Source: Eutrema japonicum (Eukaryota > Streptophyta > Magnoliopsida > Brassicales > Brassicaceae). Taken from it: a DNA stretch of 64,000 nucleotides. The position numbers and the translations under genes are program-made. The notes beneath the pieces were generated by a model, which saw only the letters and a program-made list of their open reading frames with translations, was not told where the DNA came from and made no database searches. Each line of letters starts with the position of its first letter. Positions within the stretch are counted from its first letter, which is position 1. The DNA lies in the NCBI GenBank assembly GCA_030161315.1, contig BSQW01000001.1, forward strand, positions 21,078,288 to 21,142,287, written 5' to 3'. Of this stretch, positions 22,348-32,320 are shown one piece after another.

Positions 22348-23470
22348 ATTTCACAAAACAATAACATATAGGTTTTGGTTCTGGAAATTATCATAAGTCA
22401 TAACTAATGGATATGATCATCTTTAGTCATGAAAAATAATGTAACTGTTTAGGTTCTTCTCCGAATCTTGTCGACATTAGAAAGAATACAACAGTTGTAA
22501 TTTGATATGCTCGTAACTTGTCAATTCTCTTCTTTTTTTTTGGGGTTAATAGCGTCACACATAATTAAATTCCTACACGAGACCTATGTGCAAGAAATTT
22601 AAACACATTGTCAGTAAACAGGTTTACACATTGATTATCAATAAAAAAGACTAGACAAAATTGTCAGTAAACGTGTAACCAGAAATATCAATAAAAATAT
22701 TAAACAAAATGGTCAATGAATGCACGAGATCTTATGTGATCTTGAGGCAAAATTGAACAAAATGGTAAAAACAAATTTGTAAACTTGTTGACAAAAAAGT
22801 AAAGTAAATAAGTAATTGTAAATTTAAAGATTATGGTGGGTTTATAGTCCGACCGGATCTGGCTACCAGAAAAGCATTTCGGTTTCCTCGCAGCTGATTG
22901 GGTTTAAAATCATTACTAATTTAACTTCCATAAAAATACCTTCAACTTTATTTCGATAAATTTTTTAATTTCGAATTATTTTTGTATCCATTAAAATATC
23001 TAAACCATTTTTTTATCCATTTTAAATTTCCAACTATAAACCGTATACTTAGATTACATCATATATGAAACAGAAGTTATCGGAAATATGAACAGCGTTA
23101 TAATCCTGTTATAAAATTAACTACAATTCTTCGTAACACTACAGTGGTTAAATTATCCGGATCCAAAACCGGATAAACTGGATAAAACCCGACACGACTT
23201 AACCCGGCATGAATTAACCCGACACTTAAACACCCAAGACGAAAAAAAACTAAATCCCCAAATCAGAAACAAAACCCTAAAATTCTAATTTGATATCGAA
23301 AACCTTCGATGAACCCTAAATCGAAAAGTTTCGACTGAATTCAAGCAAAATCAAACAAGATGAAGTACAATTGTAGGCGATTTCTTCGTGTTTCTTAGTT
23401 TCGTGGTCCGATTTTGGTTGGTTATTGCTTATGTTTGATGAATTTTTGTTTCCGGTGTAGTGACGGAGAT
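22348..23470. other. intergenic, with one remnant of a MULE-type terminal repeat
   Basis: No gene is seen. About 22915-23080 matches one terminal repeat of the palindromic MITE at 30495-31151 (taaaaataccttcaacttta, ttaaaatatctaaacc). From 23130 to 23470 there are short GC-richer stretches with 'aaaccctaa' boxes that look like the leader of a lost gene. The LINE target site begins at 23471. Confidence 0.5.
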
Positions 23471-23581
23471 AAAAACCACAATAACAAACGAGTGAGAGGA
23501 GGAGATTTTTTTTTATGCCACGTCAGCTAGGCGATTTGGAGTATAGGGTTTTCGCTTGGTTTTTTGCCCACGCAAGGGCTC

Positions 23582-24736
23582 ATGACGGTGCTGGAACAGG
23601 TGGTTTCTCCGTCCGATGAGGCTAGGAAGAGGAAGGCGGAGGCTCAGGTGCATGCGGAAGATGTTATGAAGAAGCCTCAAGGGAGTCGCGTGTTTGAGGT
23701 GATGGTGGGGGCTCTGAAGACGGGGGAAAAGGTGAAGGAGTTGGTGGGGGAAGCTGGCAATACGGTGGAGGAGTGCAGCGATATACCTGAAAATGTGTTG
23801 CGGATCACGGAGAGATCAGAGAAGGTTTGCGGAGAGGAGTTGACAATTCCGAATCACTTGTCCCAAAAGCTCGAGTTTCAGGGGATCTCACAGACTGCGG
23901 TTTCTGGTTCCTCTGGCTCGGAGGAGGAACTCGGTGCAGTTAAGGGAGGTCTTAAGATGCAAAATCAAGGAAAATCTTGGTCGTCGGTGGTTTCGGCAAA
24001 GGTCGGAATGCTGAAGTACGAAGTGGTGGTGGAAGAAGTAGAGGGGATTGAAACTATTCAAGTCCCAGATTGTGTTTTTGAAAATGCTCCTCCTCTCTGG
24101 GAGGATTGTATTGTTGGAAAATTTGTTTCGAAGGCTCCTCATGTAGGAATGATTCATATGACGGTGAACAAGATTTGGACTTTGGAGAATAAATCCATCA
24201 AAGTAGATGTTTTCGTTGTTGATGACACAACAATCAAGTTCAAGATTCCGGATGCGTCAGTGAGAGCTAGATTATTACGTCGGGGAATGTGGAGTATTAA
24301 AAATATTCCAATGATTGTTTCAAAATGGAGTCCGATTGTGGAGGAATCTCAACTGTAAGTAAATGCCATCCTCATGTGGGTGATTCTGAAAAATGTACCC
24401 CCGTCAATGTTCTCATGGAAGGGATTAAGTTTCCTTGCAAGCCCTTTGGGAGAGCCAAAGAAACTTCATCCAAAAACTTTGTGGGCGAAAAATTTTGAGG
24501 AAGCGAGAGTCTTTGTGGAAGTGAATTTGAAAAATGCTTCATGATCACTTAAGTTTCAAGTCGAACACTGGTGTGGACACGACGGTTCATTACGAATTCC
24601 CATGGCTGCCACCACGATATAGGTTATGTACTAAATGGGGACATGGTGATGTGGATTGTAAAGCAAAACCAGGAGACAAAATAATACTACGACGAGAGTC
24701 GAACAAACCAGGAAAGAGAAACGATTTGAACTAGAT
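23582..24736 (+). pseudogene. LINE ORF1 (DUF4283-like, zinc knuckle)
   Basis: The first ATG in frame is at 23582 (MTVLEQVVSPSDEARKRK). A Glu/Lys-rich head is followed by a region like DUF4283 (WEDCIVGKFVSKAPHVGMIH, FKIPDASVRARLLRRGMWSI), known from plant L1 ORF1 proteins that bind RNA. The frame ends with TAA at about 24356. The protein continues in other frames to a zinc knuckle near 24615-24660 (YRLCTKWGHGDVDC), where the first Cys of the usual C-x2-C-x3-GH-x4-C is replaced by Tyr. Confidence 0.78.
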
Positions 24737-25261
24737 CAAGGGGGGAGAAAATTAGAATGTTAAGAGTCCAAGGGAAGAGGAGTTGGTGGAAATTTCAAGT
24801 GAAAAGCATGGAGAAATTAACACAATGGAGAAAACTCATGAAGTCAACGTCAGTGAAGAAACTTTCTCGTCTCCTATTCAAAGTGGTCATGAAAGTCAAG
24901 GAGCCATGAAAGGAAAAAGTTGTCAAATCTTCAAGATCGAGAAACCGCAATATCAAAGGGACAAAAGATACATTGATTGTTCTTAATACACGATTTGCAT
25001 CACTCTCAGACCCAGAATTTGGCGATGAAGTAGCGAGTGAAATGGGATCGGAGGCTGACACGGAAAAAGGGGATGATCTCGAGAAAGACTAGATCAATCT
25101 CAAGAAAATTTTAACTCAGCAAGAAGGAGGCCGAATTTCTCTTCCTAGAGAATCAAAGTCTACCCACAAATTTGTAAAGGTTGCTTCAAATTCGATTCCT
25201 ACAAGCCCAAAAGAAGGATCGAGTAAGAAGAAGAAGAGGAAACCCAAAAAACAATTTAATG

Positions 25262-26182
25262 TCAGATTTTTTTCTGGAATATAAGGGTTTTTATAAAAAG
25301 AAGAAGCATGAGATTGTGAGAAGTTGGTGCAGAGACAATGATTTTCTATTTGGAGGTTTAATAGAGACTCGGGTTAAGGAGAGTAAAGTGAATGGTGTTG
25401 TTGCAAAGATTTTTCCGGGATGGTCTTTCATAAACAATTATGAACATCATCGTTTGGGAAGAATTTGGGTGGTTTGGCGGGACTCGATCCGTTTAACGCC
25501 AGTGTTTAAAAGTGGACAACTGATTATAGTTTTGGTGAAGCTACAAGACATGGAAGAGGAATTTCTCTGTTCTTTTGTGTGTGGATCAAATTTCGAGGAG
25601 GATCGAAAGGATCTGTGGTCTGATTTACGTAACCATTTCATCTCTCCGGTTTTTCGGAAACTACGATGGATGATAATTGGTGATTTTAATGAGATTATCT
25701 CACGAGATGAACATTCTTACCCTTGCTCTAACTCGGTTCACACAAGTGGAATGATGGATTTTCTGACGACATTAAGGGATGGCGCTCTATGCGAAATGGG
25801 ATATCATGGTCCCTTTCTCACTTGGGTAAATAAGAGAACCGAAAGATTGGTCTGCAAGAAATTGAACAGACTTTTGATCAATAATCACTGGATAAATCAT
25901 TATCCATATTCATATTGTGTCTTTGAAGCAGGAGGGTGCTCTGATCATCTGAGATGTCGATTCTATGTACATGGTGATATTCCCAGAGTGAAGAAGCCGT
26001 TTAAATTCTCAAATGCGATTGCAACTATGCCTCATTTTCGGAATTCTCTGAAAGAATACTGGGAGGGTACGACTCCTTTGTTCCATTCTACGGCTGCTCT
26101 ATTCAGACTTACGAAGAAGCTAAAGAACTTGAAGCCCACCATTCGGCAGATATCACGAGATGTTCTAAGCAATATATCGTAG
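25262..26182 (+). pseudogene. LINE endonuclease (APE type)
   Basis: The conserved endonuclease boxes are readable in one frame: GGLIETRVK (metal-binding Glu), MIIGDFNEII (active-site Asp/Asn) and GGCSDHLRC (Asp-His). This enzyme nicks the target DNA to prime reverse transcription. The start is unclear because the frame opens upstream without a clear ATG. It ends in a TAG at about 26182, and the RT lies in following frames. Confidence 0.8.
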
Positions 26183-26195
26183 CGAGTAAAAGTGA

Positions 26196-28934
26196 ACTAT
26201 GAGGATTTATGCGCGAAACAAGAGCAGAATTTGCAAAACCCGACAACGACATCTCAACTTGAGGAAAATGAAGCTTTCGATAGATGGGAAAACACGGCAA
26301 ATATAGAAGAGTGGGTTTTGTCTCAAAAATCAAAGCTGAATTGGATGAACGTGGGGGACAAAAACACAAAGGTGTATCACCACGCAGTAAAAATTAGAGA
26401 AACTCGGAACGGGATAAGAAAATTAGAGGAACCCAATGGAACTATCTTAAGAGGGAAAAATGAGATAAAGGAGGCGGCTGCATTTCATTTTAACTTTTTC
26501 TGAATCATGAACCAGACGATTATGGAGGCATGCTCACAAATGAGATTGAGGAGCTACTAGATTTTCGATGCTCTTCAGAAGACCAGCAGATGTTACTAAA
26601 AGAGGTATCTGAAGCCAAAATAAAAGGGTTTTTTTTTGCTATGGCTGCAAACAAATCACCAGGCCCGGATGGGTTCACGGCTGAGTTTTTTAAAGAAGGG
26701 TGGCCGATTCTTGGAAAGGATTTGGTGGTGAGCATTCAGTCTTTTTTATTAAAGGTTTTCTCTCCAAATGAGTTAACTCAACTATCCTTGCGCTAATTCC
26801 GAAGAAGGATGGAGCTAAGCTAATAAAGGACTATAAACCCATTGCGTGTTGCAATGTGATCTATAAGATCATTTCGAAGATACTAGGAAACATATTGAAG
26901 AATTTTCTCCCGAAGTTCATATCCTCAAATCAGTCAGCTTTTGTTCAAGATCGTCTCCTCATTGAAAATCTTCTACTCGCATCGGAGCTAGTATCGGGTT
27001 ACCATAAGGATACAATCTCTTCAAGATGTGCTTTGAAAATTGACATCTCAAAGGCTTTCGACTTGGTCCAGTGGAGTTTTTTATTGAATATTTTGGAAGC
27101 TATTAATCTGCTCAGGGAATTCGTTCATTGGATTAGATTATGCATAACTACAGCCTCGTTTTCGGTTCAAGTGAATGGGGAATTGGCAGGCTATTTTGGG
27201 AGCTCTCGGGGATTAAGACAAGGATGCTCGTTATCTCTGTATCTGTTCGTTATTTGTATGAACGTCCTCTCCAAATTACTTGATAAAGCTGCGATTCAAA
27301 GCAGATTTGGGTACCATCCTAAATGCTCTAATCTGGTTTTGACTCACCTCTGTTTCGCGGATGATCTCATGATTTTCTCTGACGGAACTTTACGATCAAT
27401 AGAGGGTATACTCAGTGTCTTTGAGGAATTCTCGAGAATGTCGGGATTAAAAATTAGTGTGGAGAAGTCTACGGCATATCTCGTTGGCGTTTCCAATGCG
27501 ACCAAAGCAATTATATCTCAAAGGTTTGCTTTCGATTTTGGAACTCTACCAGTTCGATATCTTGGGCTACCGTTGCTGACAAAGAAGATGAGATCTTTGG
27601 ATTATGATCCACTTCTTGATAAGATAAAATGCATGATCAATTCCTGGACTGCTCGCTGGTTATCGTTTGCAGGAAGACTACAGCTTCTCTCCTCGGTTAT
27701 CGCGAGTCTAAATAATTTCTGGATGGCGGCGTTTCGATTACCAAATCGATGCATTGAGGAAATCGAAAGCATATGCTCTGCTTTTCTTTGGTCGGGACTT
27801 GATCTTAACCCGAGAAAGGCAAAAATAGCTTGGAAAGATATGTGTAAACCTAAGGAAGAAGGCGGTCTCGGTTTGAAAAGCCTTCGGGAAGCAAACGAGG
27901 TCTGTGTTTTGAAGCTACTTTGGAGGATTATAACAGCTAAGAATTCCTTATGGGTTCGATGGGTGAGTATGAATCTCATGAGGAGCTCTTCTATCTGGTT
28001 AATTTCTGATACCCCTAACTATTCTTTGGATTCTTGGATGTGGAGACAAATTTTGAAGAGTCGACAACAAGCAATACTGTTTCTTAAAGTGGAGATTGGT
28101 AATGGACGCTCCTCTTTATTTTGGCATGAAAACTGGTATTTGATGGGAAAGCTTTTGCCACTCATAGGAAGCCGAGGTCTTATTGATTTGTGGATACGAG
28201 TTGAGTCAACAGTGGAAGAAGTTATTCTTTCGCACAGGAGGCGAAGACACATGTTTCCAATCTTGAACATAGTGGAAGACAAAATCGAGGGGTTTCGACA
28301 AAGATATAGAGAAAATGAGGAGGATGTCTTCATGTGGAGAGTAAATGGGGATAAATACAAGAATTGCTTCAATATCAGGACTACTAGGGATCAAATACAG
28401 GTGTCATCACCGCGAGTTACTTGGTCATACAGTATTTGGTTCACACATAATTGTCCGAAATTTAGATTTATAGGTTGGCTGGCATTGCATGATCGACTTT
28501 CAACAGGAGATTGTATGATAGCCTGGAATTCAAACATCAATACAGCATGCGTTCTGTGCCACGATCATCTTGAAACGTGTAACCACCTATTTTTCTCGTG
28601 TTCTTACTCGGAGAAGGTGTGGACAAATTTAGCAAAAAGGGTTCTTCTCCAAAATTTCTCAACGGAATGGAGCATTATTGTCAATCTCATCTCTCGGACT
28701 TCGCAGAACAGATTGAAGACTTTTCTTTTCCGTTACTTGTTTCAAATGACAATTCATGTGGTGCGGAGAGAAAGGAATGAACGACGTCATGAATCATCTC
28801 CATCATCGGTTCTAAGGTTGATAAAGGCTATTGATAAAGGAGTTCGCAATCGTTTTAGTTCCATACGAATGTTGGGAGATGAACGATACGAAGAAGGTAT
28901 GCAACTGTGGTTCGCATCAAGACCGGTGGATTGA
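26196..28934 (+). pseudogene. LINE reverse transcriptase and zf-RVT domain
   Basis: 26528-26796 carries NKSPGPDGFTAEFFK. After a frame break near 26795 the long frame 26856-28934 has FVQDRLLIENLLLASE, the catalytic Asp in ALKIDISKAFDLVQW, the primer-contact box RGLRQGCSLS, CFADDLMIFSDG with the double Asp, and a C-terminal zf-RVT with ACVLCHDHLETCNHLF. No RNase H follows. The TGA at 28932-28934 is followed by a short 3' tail ending in an A-run at 29044. RT catalytic residues are intact, but the frame break upstream prevents a normal product. Confidence 0.87.
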
Positions 28935-29052
28935 AGGATTGATTTATTTCCTTTGTTCTAAAAGTTGCACTTATCTTAAAGCTCACATGTAAAATGTAGA
29001 AAACGTTGTTTTTTTGGGTTTGAATATAATTTAACATTCATTCAAAAAAAAA

Positions 29053-29155
29053 ACCACAATAACTCACTTCAGAGCATGGACAATTATGCCATTCAACATC
29101 ACAACCACAATAACTCACTTCAGAGCATGAATAAGTATGCCAGTAACATCTACAA
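29053..29155. repeat. two-copy 51-bp tandem duplication next to the LINE
   Basis: 'ccacaataactcacttcaga' followed by 'gcatg' occurs at about 29054 and again at about 29105, with diverged spacer halves. One copy includes the right target duplication of the LINE. The repeat probably predates the insertion, because only one boundary is shared with the LINE site. Confidence 0.7.
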
Positions 29156-29227
29156 ATCCAACCCACGATATTATTACAACATGTCTAACGAGCTTCTCCT
29201 TTTCAATGCTCGCTGCAATTTATTGCT

Positions 29228-29599
29228 TCAACCTCTTGTTCTCATTTTGCATTTCAAGAGACATCTCTGATTTCTCGAATTCTGATATATCTTTACCTTC
29301 TTACTTTGAGTACAATCTTGGCCGACCAAATCTCTGGGCTTCTTCAACTCCTCGAATTGATGACGAATCAAATCTCGGGTTTCAATCAGAGCGGTTTTCT
29401 TCCAACCGTGAGGCTTTTCCACATCGAACCACCTGAAAAAATTACAGGATCTCCAATTCGCATCTCCACACCCGTAGAATCTCTTGTCTGAATTATCATT
29501 CGTCCAAGTTTTCTTCACCATCGATGACTTCTCACACTGGCATCTAACTTCCCCCATCATTAAACTCGTTCCATCACTCTTTGCATTCTTCAATTCCAC
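29228..29599 (-). pseudogene. GRF-type zinc finger gene fragment
   Basis: Read on the minus strand, it starts MELKNAKSDGTSLMMGEV and has a GRF zinc finger (about residues 20-57) with Cys20, Cys22, Cys44 and Cys52, followed by FFRWFD. This is a short nucleic-acid-binding domain found in many small Brassicaceae genes and in repeats that carry them. After a lysine-rich stretch the frame shifts, since the expected continuation (LEMQNENKRLKQ) lies in another frame between about 29218 and 29265. No introns or promoter could be shown, so it may be a remnant. Confidence 0.6.
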
Positions 29600-30060
29600 A
29601 TGTTATGTGAAATTGAATTAGGAAATCGTCATCAAACCTGCATATGTGGGTGATTGGATTGGTGGGACGTTGAGAACACTTATCGTCTAGAACATTATTC
29701 AATGATTTAATTTAACAATTAAGTTAGCAAACTAACTATGATGTTAACAAGATAGAACGATAACATTTTTAGTAATCAAGACACTAACTTAATTTCGTTA
29801 GCATGTTAATAAACACTAACTTAATTTTGTTAGCACGATAACACTAACATTTTTAGCGAATGGTGGAGATGAAGATGTTGGGCGACGTAAGATTAATGCT
29901 TTCTGCATCTACTCACTCTCTTTCATGTAGCATCTACTCACTTTCTTTCATGTAGGGTTATTTTCGCCTACAATAGACCATCCAAATTGTACAAACCTAA
30001 TTTTCATTTATCTCTTACCAGTTTCTCTATTTTTTTATCATTTATTAATATTGATTTAAT
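29600..30060. other. AT-rich intergenic stretch, no gene seen
   Basis: Several copies of 'ttagcaaactaacta' or 'gttagcacgataacactaac' type sequence occur between 29720 and 29860, suggesting decayed internal repeats. No open frame or RNA gene was found. Confidence 0.45.
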
Positions 30061-30070
30061 TAACTCTTGT

Positions 30071-30325
30071 TTTTTTTTTGGTAATTCAGGGTAAATCTCA
30101 TGCCTATGGAGGGGGCCAGACTAATCCATGGAGGAAAGGCAACCCACGAATAAGCCCATTCTCGGGTTTTCAAATGGGCCGTAAGCAATAGGCCCATATC
30201 CGTGTGGGTGTCCAAAAGAATTGTGACTTGATTTCACGCAGCAGGTGAATCGAACCCGAAATGTGATAACACCCTGACCCCATCCCTATCCCCATCCCCA
30301 ACCACCCAACCACAAGGCCTCAGAC
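30071..30325 (-). mobile_element. tRNA-derived SINE
   Basis: On the minus strand it starts near 30325 (GAGGCCTTGTGGTTGGGTGG), has the pol III B-box GGGTTCGATTCACC (30244-30257) and ends in an A-run at 30071-30080. Flanking repeats 'aactcttgttttttt' (from 30062) and 'aactcttattttttt' (from 30326) look like a target duplication. The A-box is diverged. Confidence 0.7.
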
Positions 30326-30494
30326 AACTCTTATTTTTTTTGTGGGGTTTATAGCCTTACACATCATTTTTTGTTTTTTTCCGTCAACGTACACATCATT
30401 AAATTCGAACACGAGATCTATGTAACAATAATATTTTGTCAATAATTGAATGCAAAAACTTATGTGATGTTGAGTCGGAGTATTTTTTTTTTAT

Positions 30495-31151
30495 GGGGAA
30501 ATTCTATAAAAATATCTCAACTTTATTTTGATAAGTTTTTAATACTCGAACTATTTTTGAACCCAATAAAATACCTAAATTATTTTGTTTGCTTATTTTA
30601 AATCTCCAACTGTGAACTGTGTGTTCATTTTACAACATCTCCATTAACAGATATATACAGACCTATACACGGTTTAAAATATAATTATATTTAATAATAA
30701 AATATTAAAAAATAAATAAAAATTACATTAATTTTTTTTATATAAACAAAAAAAAATTCATGGATTTTTGAGTTTTTATAATTTTTTGAGAATTTGTTTA
30801 AATTTTTGTATTTTTTGAGTTTTTAGAAATTTCTAGTTCAAAAATTCAAAAGCTAATATATAATATATTTTTATTTAAAATTTAAAATTATTGATTCTTA
30901 ACTTTAGATTTTTTCAAATTTTTTTTTTTTTTGAAAAGTTTAATATAATTTTTTAGTTATTTTTAATATTTTATTATTAAATATAATTATATTTTAAATC
31001 ATGTATATATCTGTATATATCTATTAACGGAGATGTTATAAAATAAATACACGATAAACAAAATAATTTAGATATTTTATTGGATATAAAAATAATTTAG
31101 ATATTAAAAAAAATTTCGGAATAAAATTGAAATATTTTAATGAAATTTACC
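30495..31151. mobile_element. palindromic MULE-type MITE, 657 bp
   Basis: The two ends are long inverted repeats of about 150 bp or more: the left begins ggggaaattctataaaaata and the right, reversed, GGTAAATTTCATTAAAATAT. The arms stay alignable past 'acatctccgttaatag'. The flanks share about 8 bp in a T-rich context (TTTTTTAT), so the duplication is weak evidence. A diverged single-arm relative sits at 22915-23080. There is no coding capacity. Confidence 0.7.
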
Positions 31152-31166
31152 TTTTTTATCTACTAA

Positions 31167-32143
31167 GAGCATCTCCAAAAAGACTCTTCATTTTGAAGTA
31201 TGTCACACTTCAAATTTGAAATGTTTTTGTTTTGTCTCCAAAAACAAACTTCAAAAAAATACTTCAAATTTTTTGTTATTTGCATTTTAGTCCTCACTAT
31301 TAATCATAATTAATTAAAATCATAAAACTTTTATAATTATCTATAAAACATACATTTGAAATATTACAAGCAATATTAATTAATAAAACATTACATCAAA
31401 ATATAAAATTACATAACACTAAAACAAAAACACACAATCTAAATTATAAATTACAATAAATACCAAATTACTCAACAAAACTATTTCCATAATACTCCCA
31501 TATATGATCAATCAATGCATTCCGAAGTGCTAAATGACTCTTTTATTTTTTATTTGTAGATTACGAGTTAGAAATTCTTGAAATCGAGCATTTTCATTTA
31601 TTGTCATTTCAACTGTTATCTCTGGCGTTGATCTTGCATCTCTAATTTGTGCATTGATATCACGTTCATCTTCAATTATCATGTTATGTAGTATAATGCA
31701 TGCCGTCATGATATCATGTAATACCTCTTTCTTCCAATAACGTGATGATCCTGCTATGATAGCAAACTTGGATTGCAGAACTCCAAATGCACGTTCAACA
31801 TCTTTCTGACATGATTCTTATTTAAAGTATTTATTTATCTTTATACAAAATTAAACGTATAAAGATATATATATATATATATTTATTTTTATTTAAAGTA
31901 TTTATTTATCTTTATACAAAATTAAACGTATAAAAATATATATATATATATGAAATACTAAAATTATATATGTGGGTTAAAAGTGATAAACAACAAAATT
32001 ATTTAAATTTTTTATGAAATTATATAAATTTAGGGACTAAAATAAATAAAAAAATGAAACTTCAAATTTTAAAGTATTGAAGTATCTTTTGGAGCATAAT
32101 ATACTTTAAAAATGAAGATATAGAGTGTCTTTTGGAGATGTTC
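31167..32143. mobile_element. PIF/Harbinger DNA transposon, internally deleted
   Basis: The terminal inverted repeats are GAGCATCTCCAAAAAGAC at the left and, reversed, GAACATCTCCAAAAGACAC at the right, flanked by TAA (31164-31166 and 32144-32146). The 3-bp duplication and the GAGCATCTCC end are diagnostic for this superfamily. It contains a transposase remnant on the minus strand and a 65-bp tandem duplication at about 31826-31960. Its right end is only 177 bp from the ATG of the intact MATE gene. Confidence 0.85.
31480..31815 (-). pseudogene. Harbinger transposase C-terminal remnant
   Basis: The minus strand reads DVERAFGVLQ (31773-31802) and, further on, ACIILHNMIIEDERD (about 31660-31705), followed by a region of decreasing similarity. 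These are the last catalytic-region motifs of the DDE_Tnp_4 family; the second carries the final acidic residue. The remaining two thirds of the protein are absent, and one base change disrupts the frame near 31550. Confidence 0.75.
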
Positions 32144-32146
32144 TAA

Positions 32147-32320
32147 CTGCCACTTGCTCAATAGGCGTAGGCGGCTTTTCGTTTCCCAAAAAAAAAAAAT
32201 ACCATTAAAAAAAAAAAAAAAAATTATAAAGTCAACACGTTGCTTCTCACAAAACCTAACCAATCCATCTCTCTCTGTCTCTCTCTCTCCCCTCTATTCA
32301 TTTACAACAGAGATTCCACG
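32147..32320 (+). promoter_or_regulatory. short upstream region of MATE gene 3
   Basis: A TATAAA-like box is at about 32224-32230. The pyrimidine-rich stretch (ctctctctgtctctctctctc, about 32270-32296) resembles plant 5' leaders. Upstream of 32146 lies the Harbinger element, so the gene's promoter is either confined to this short region or partly borrowed from the transposon. Confidence 0.45.

Larger units (their letters stand above)
23486..29048 (+). mobile_element. L1-type LINE, nearly full length, with target duplication
   Basis: The 15-bp repeat AAAAACCACAATAAC is found at 23471-23485 and again at 29049-29063, overlapping the A-tail. Inside are ORF1 (nucleic-acid-binding domain plus zinc knuckle), an endonuclease, a reverse transcriptase and a zf-RVT domain, all on the plus strand. 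Frames are interrupted several times, so it is dead, but the RT frame of 26856-28934 is uninterrupted. It lies between two MATE genes. Confidence 0.92.
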
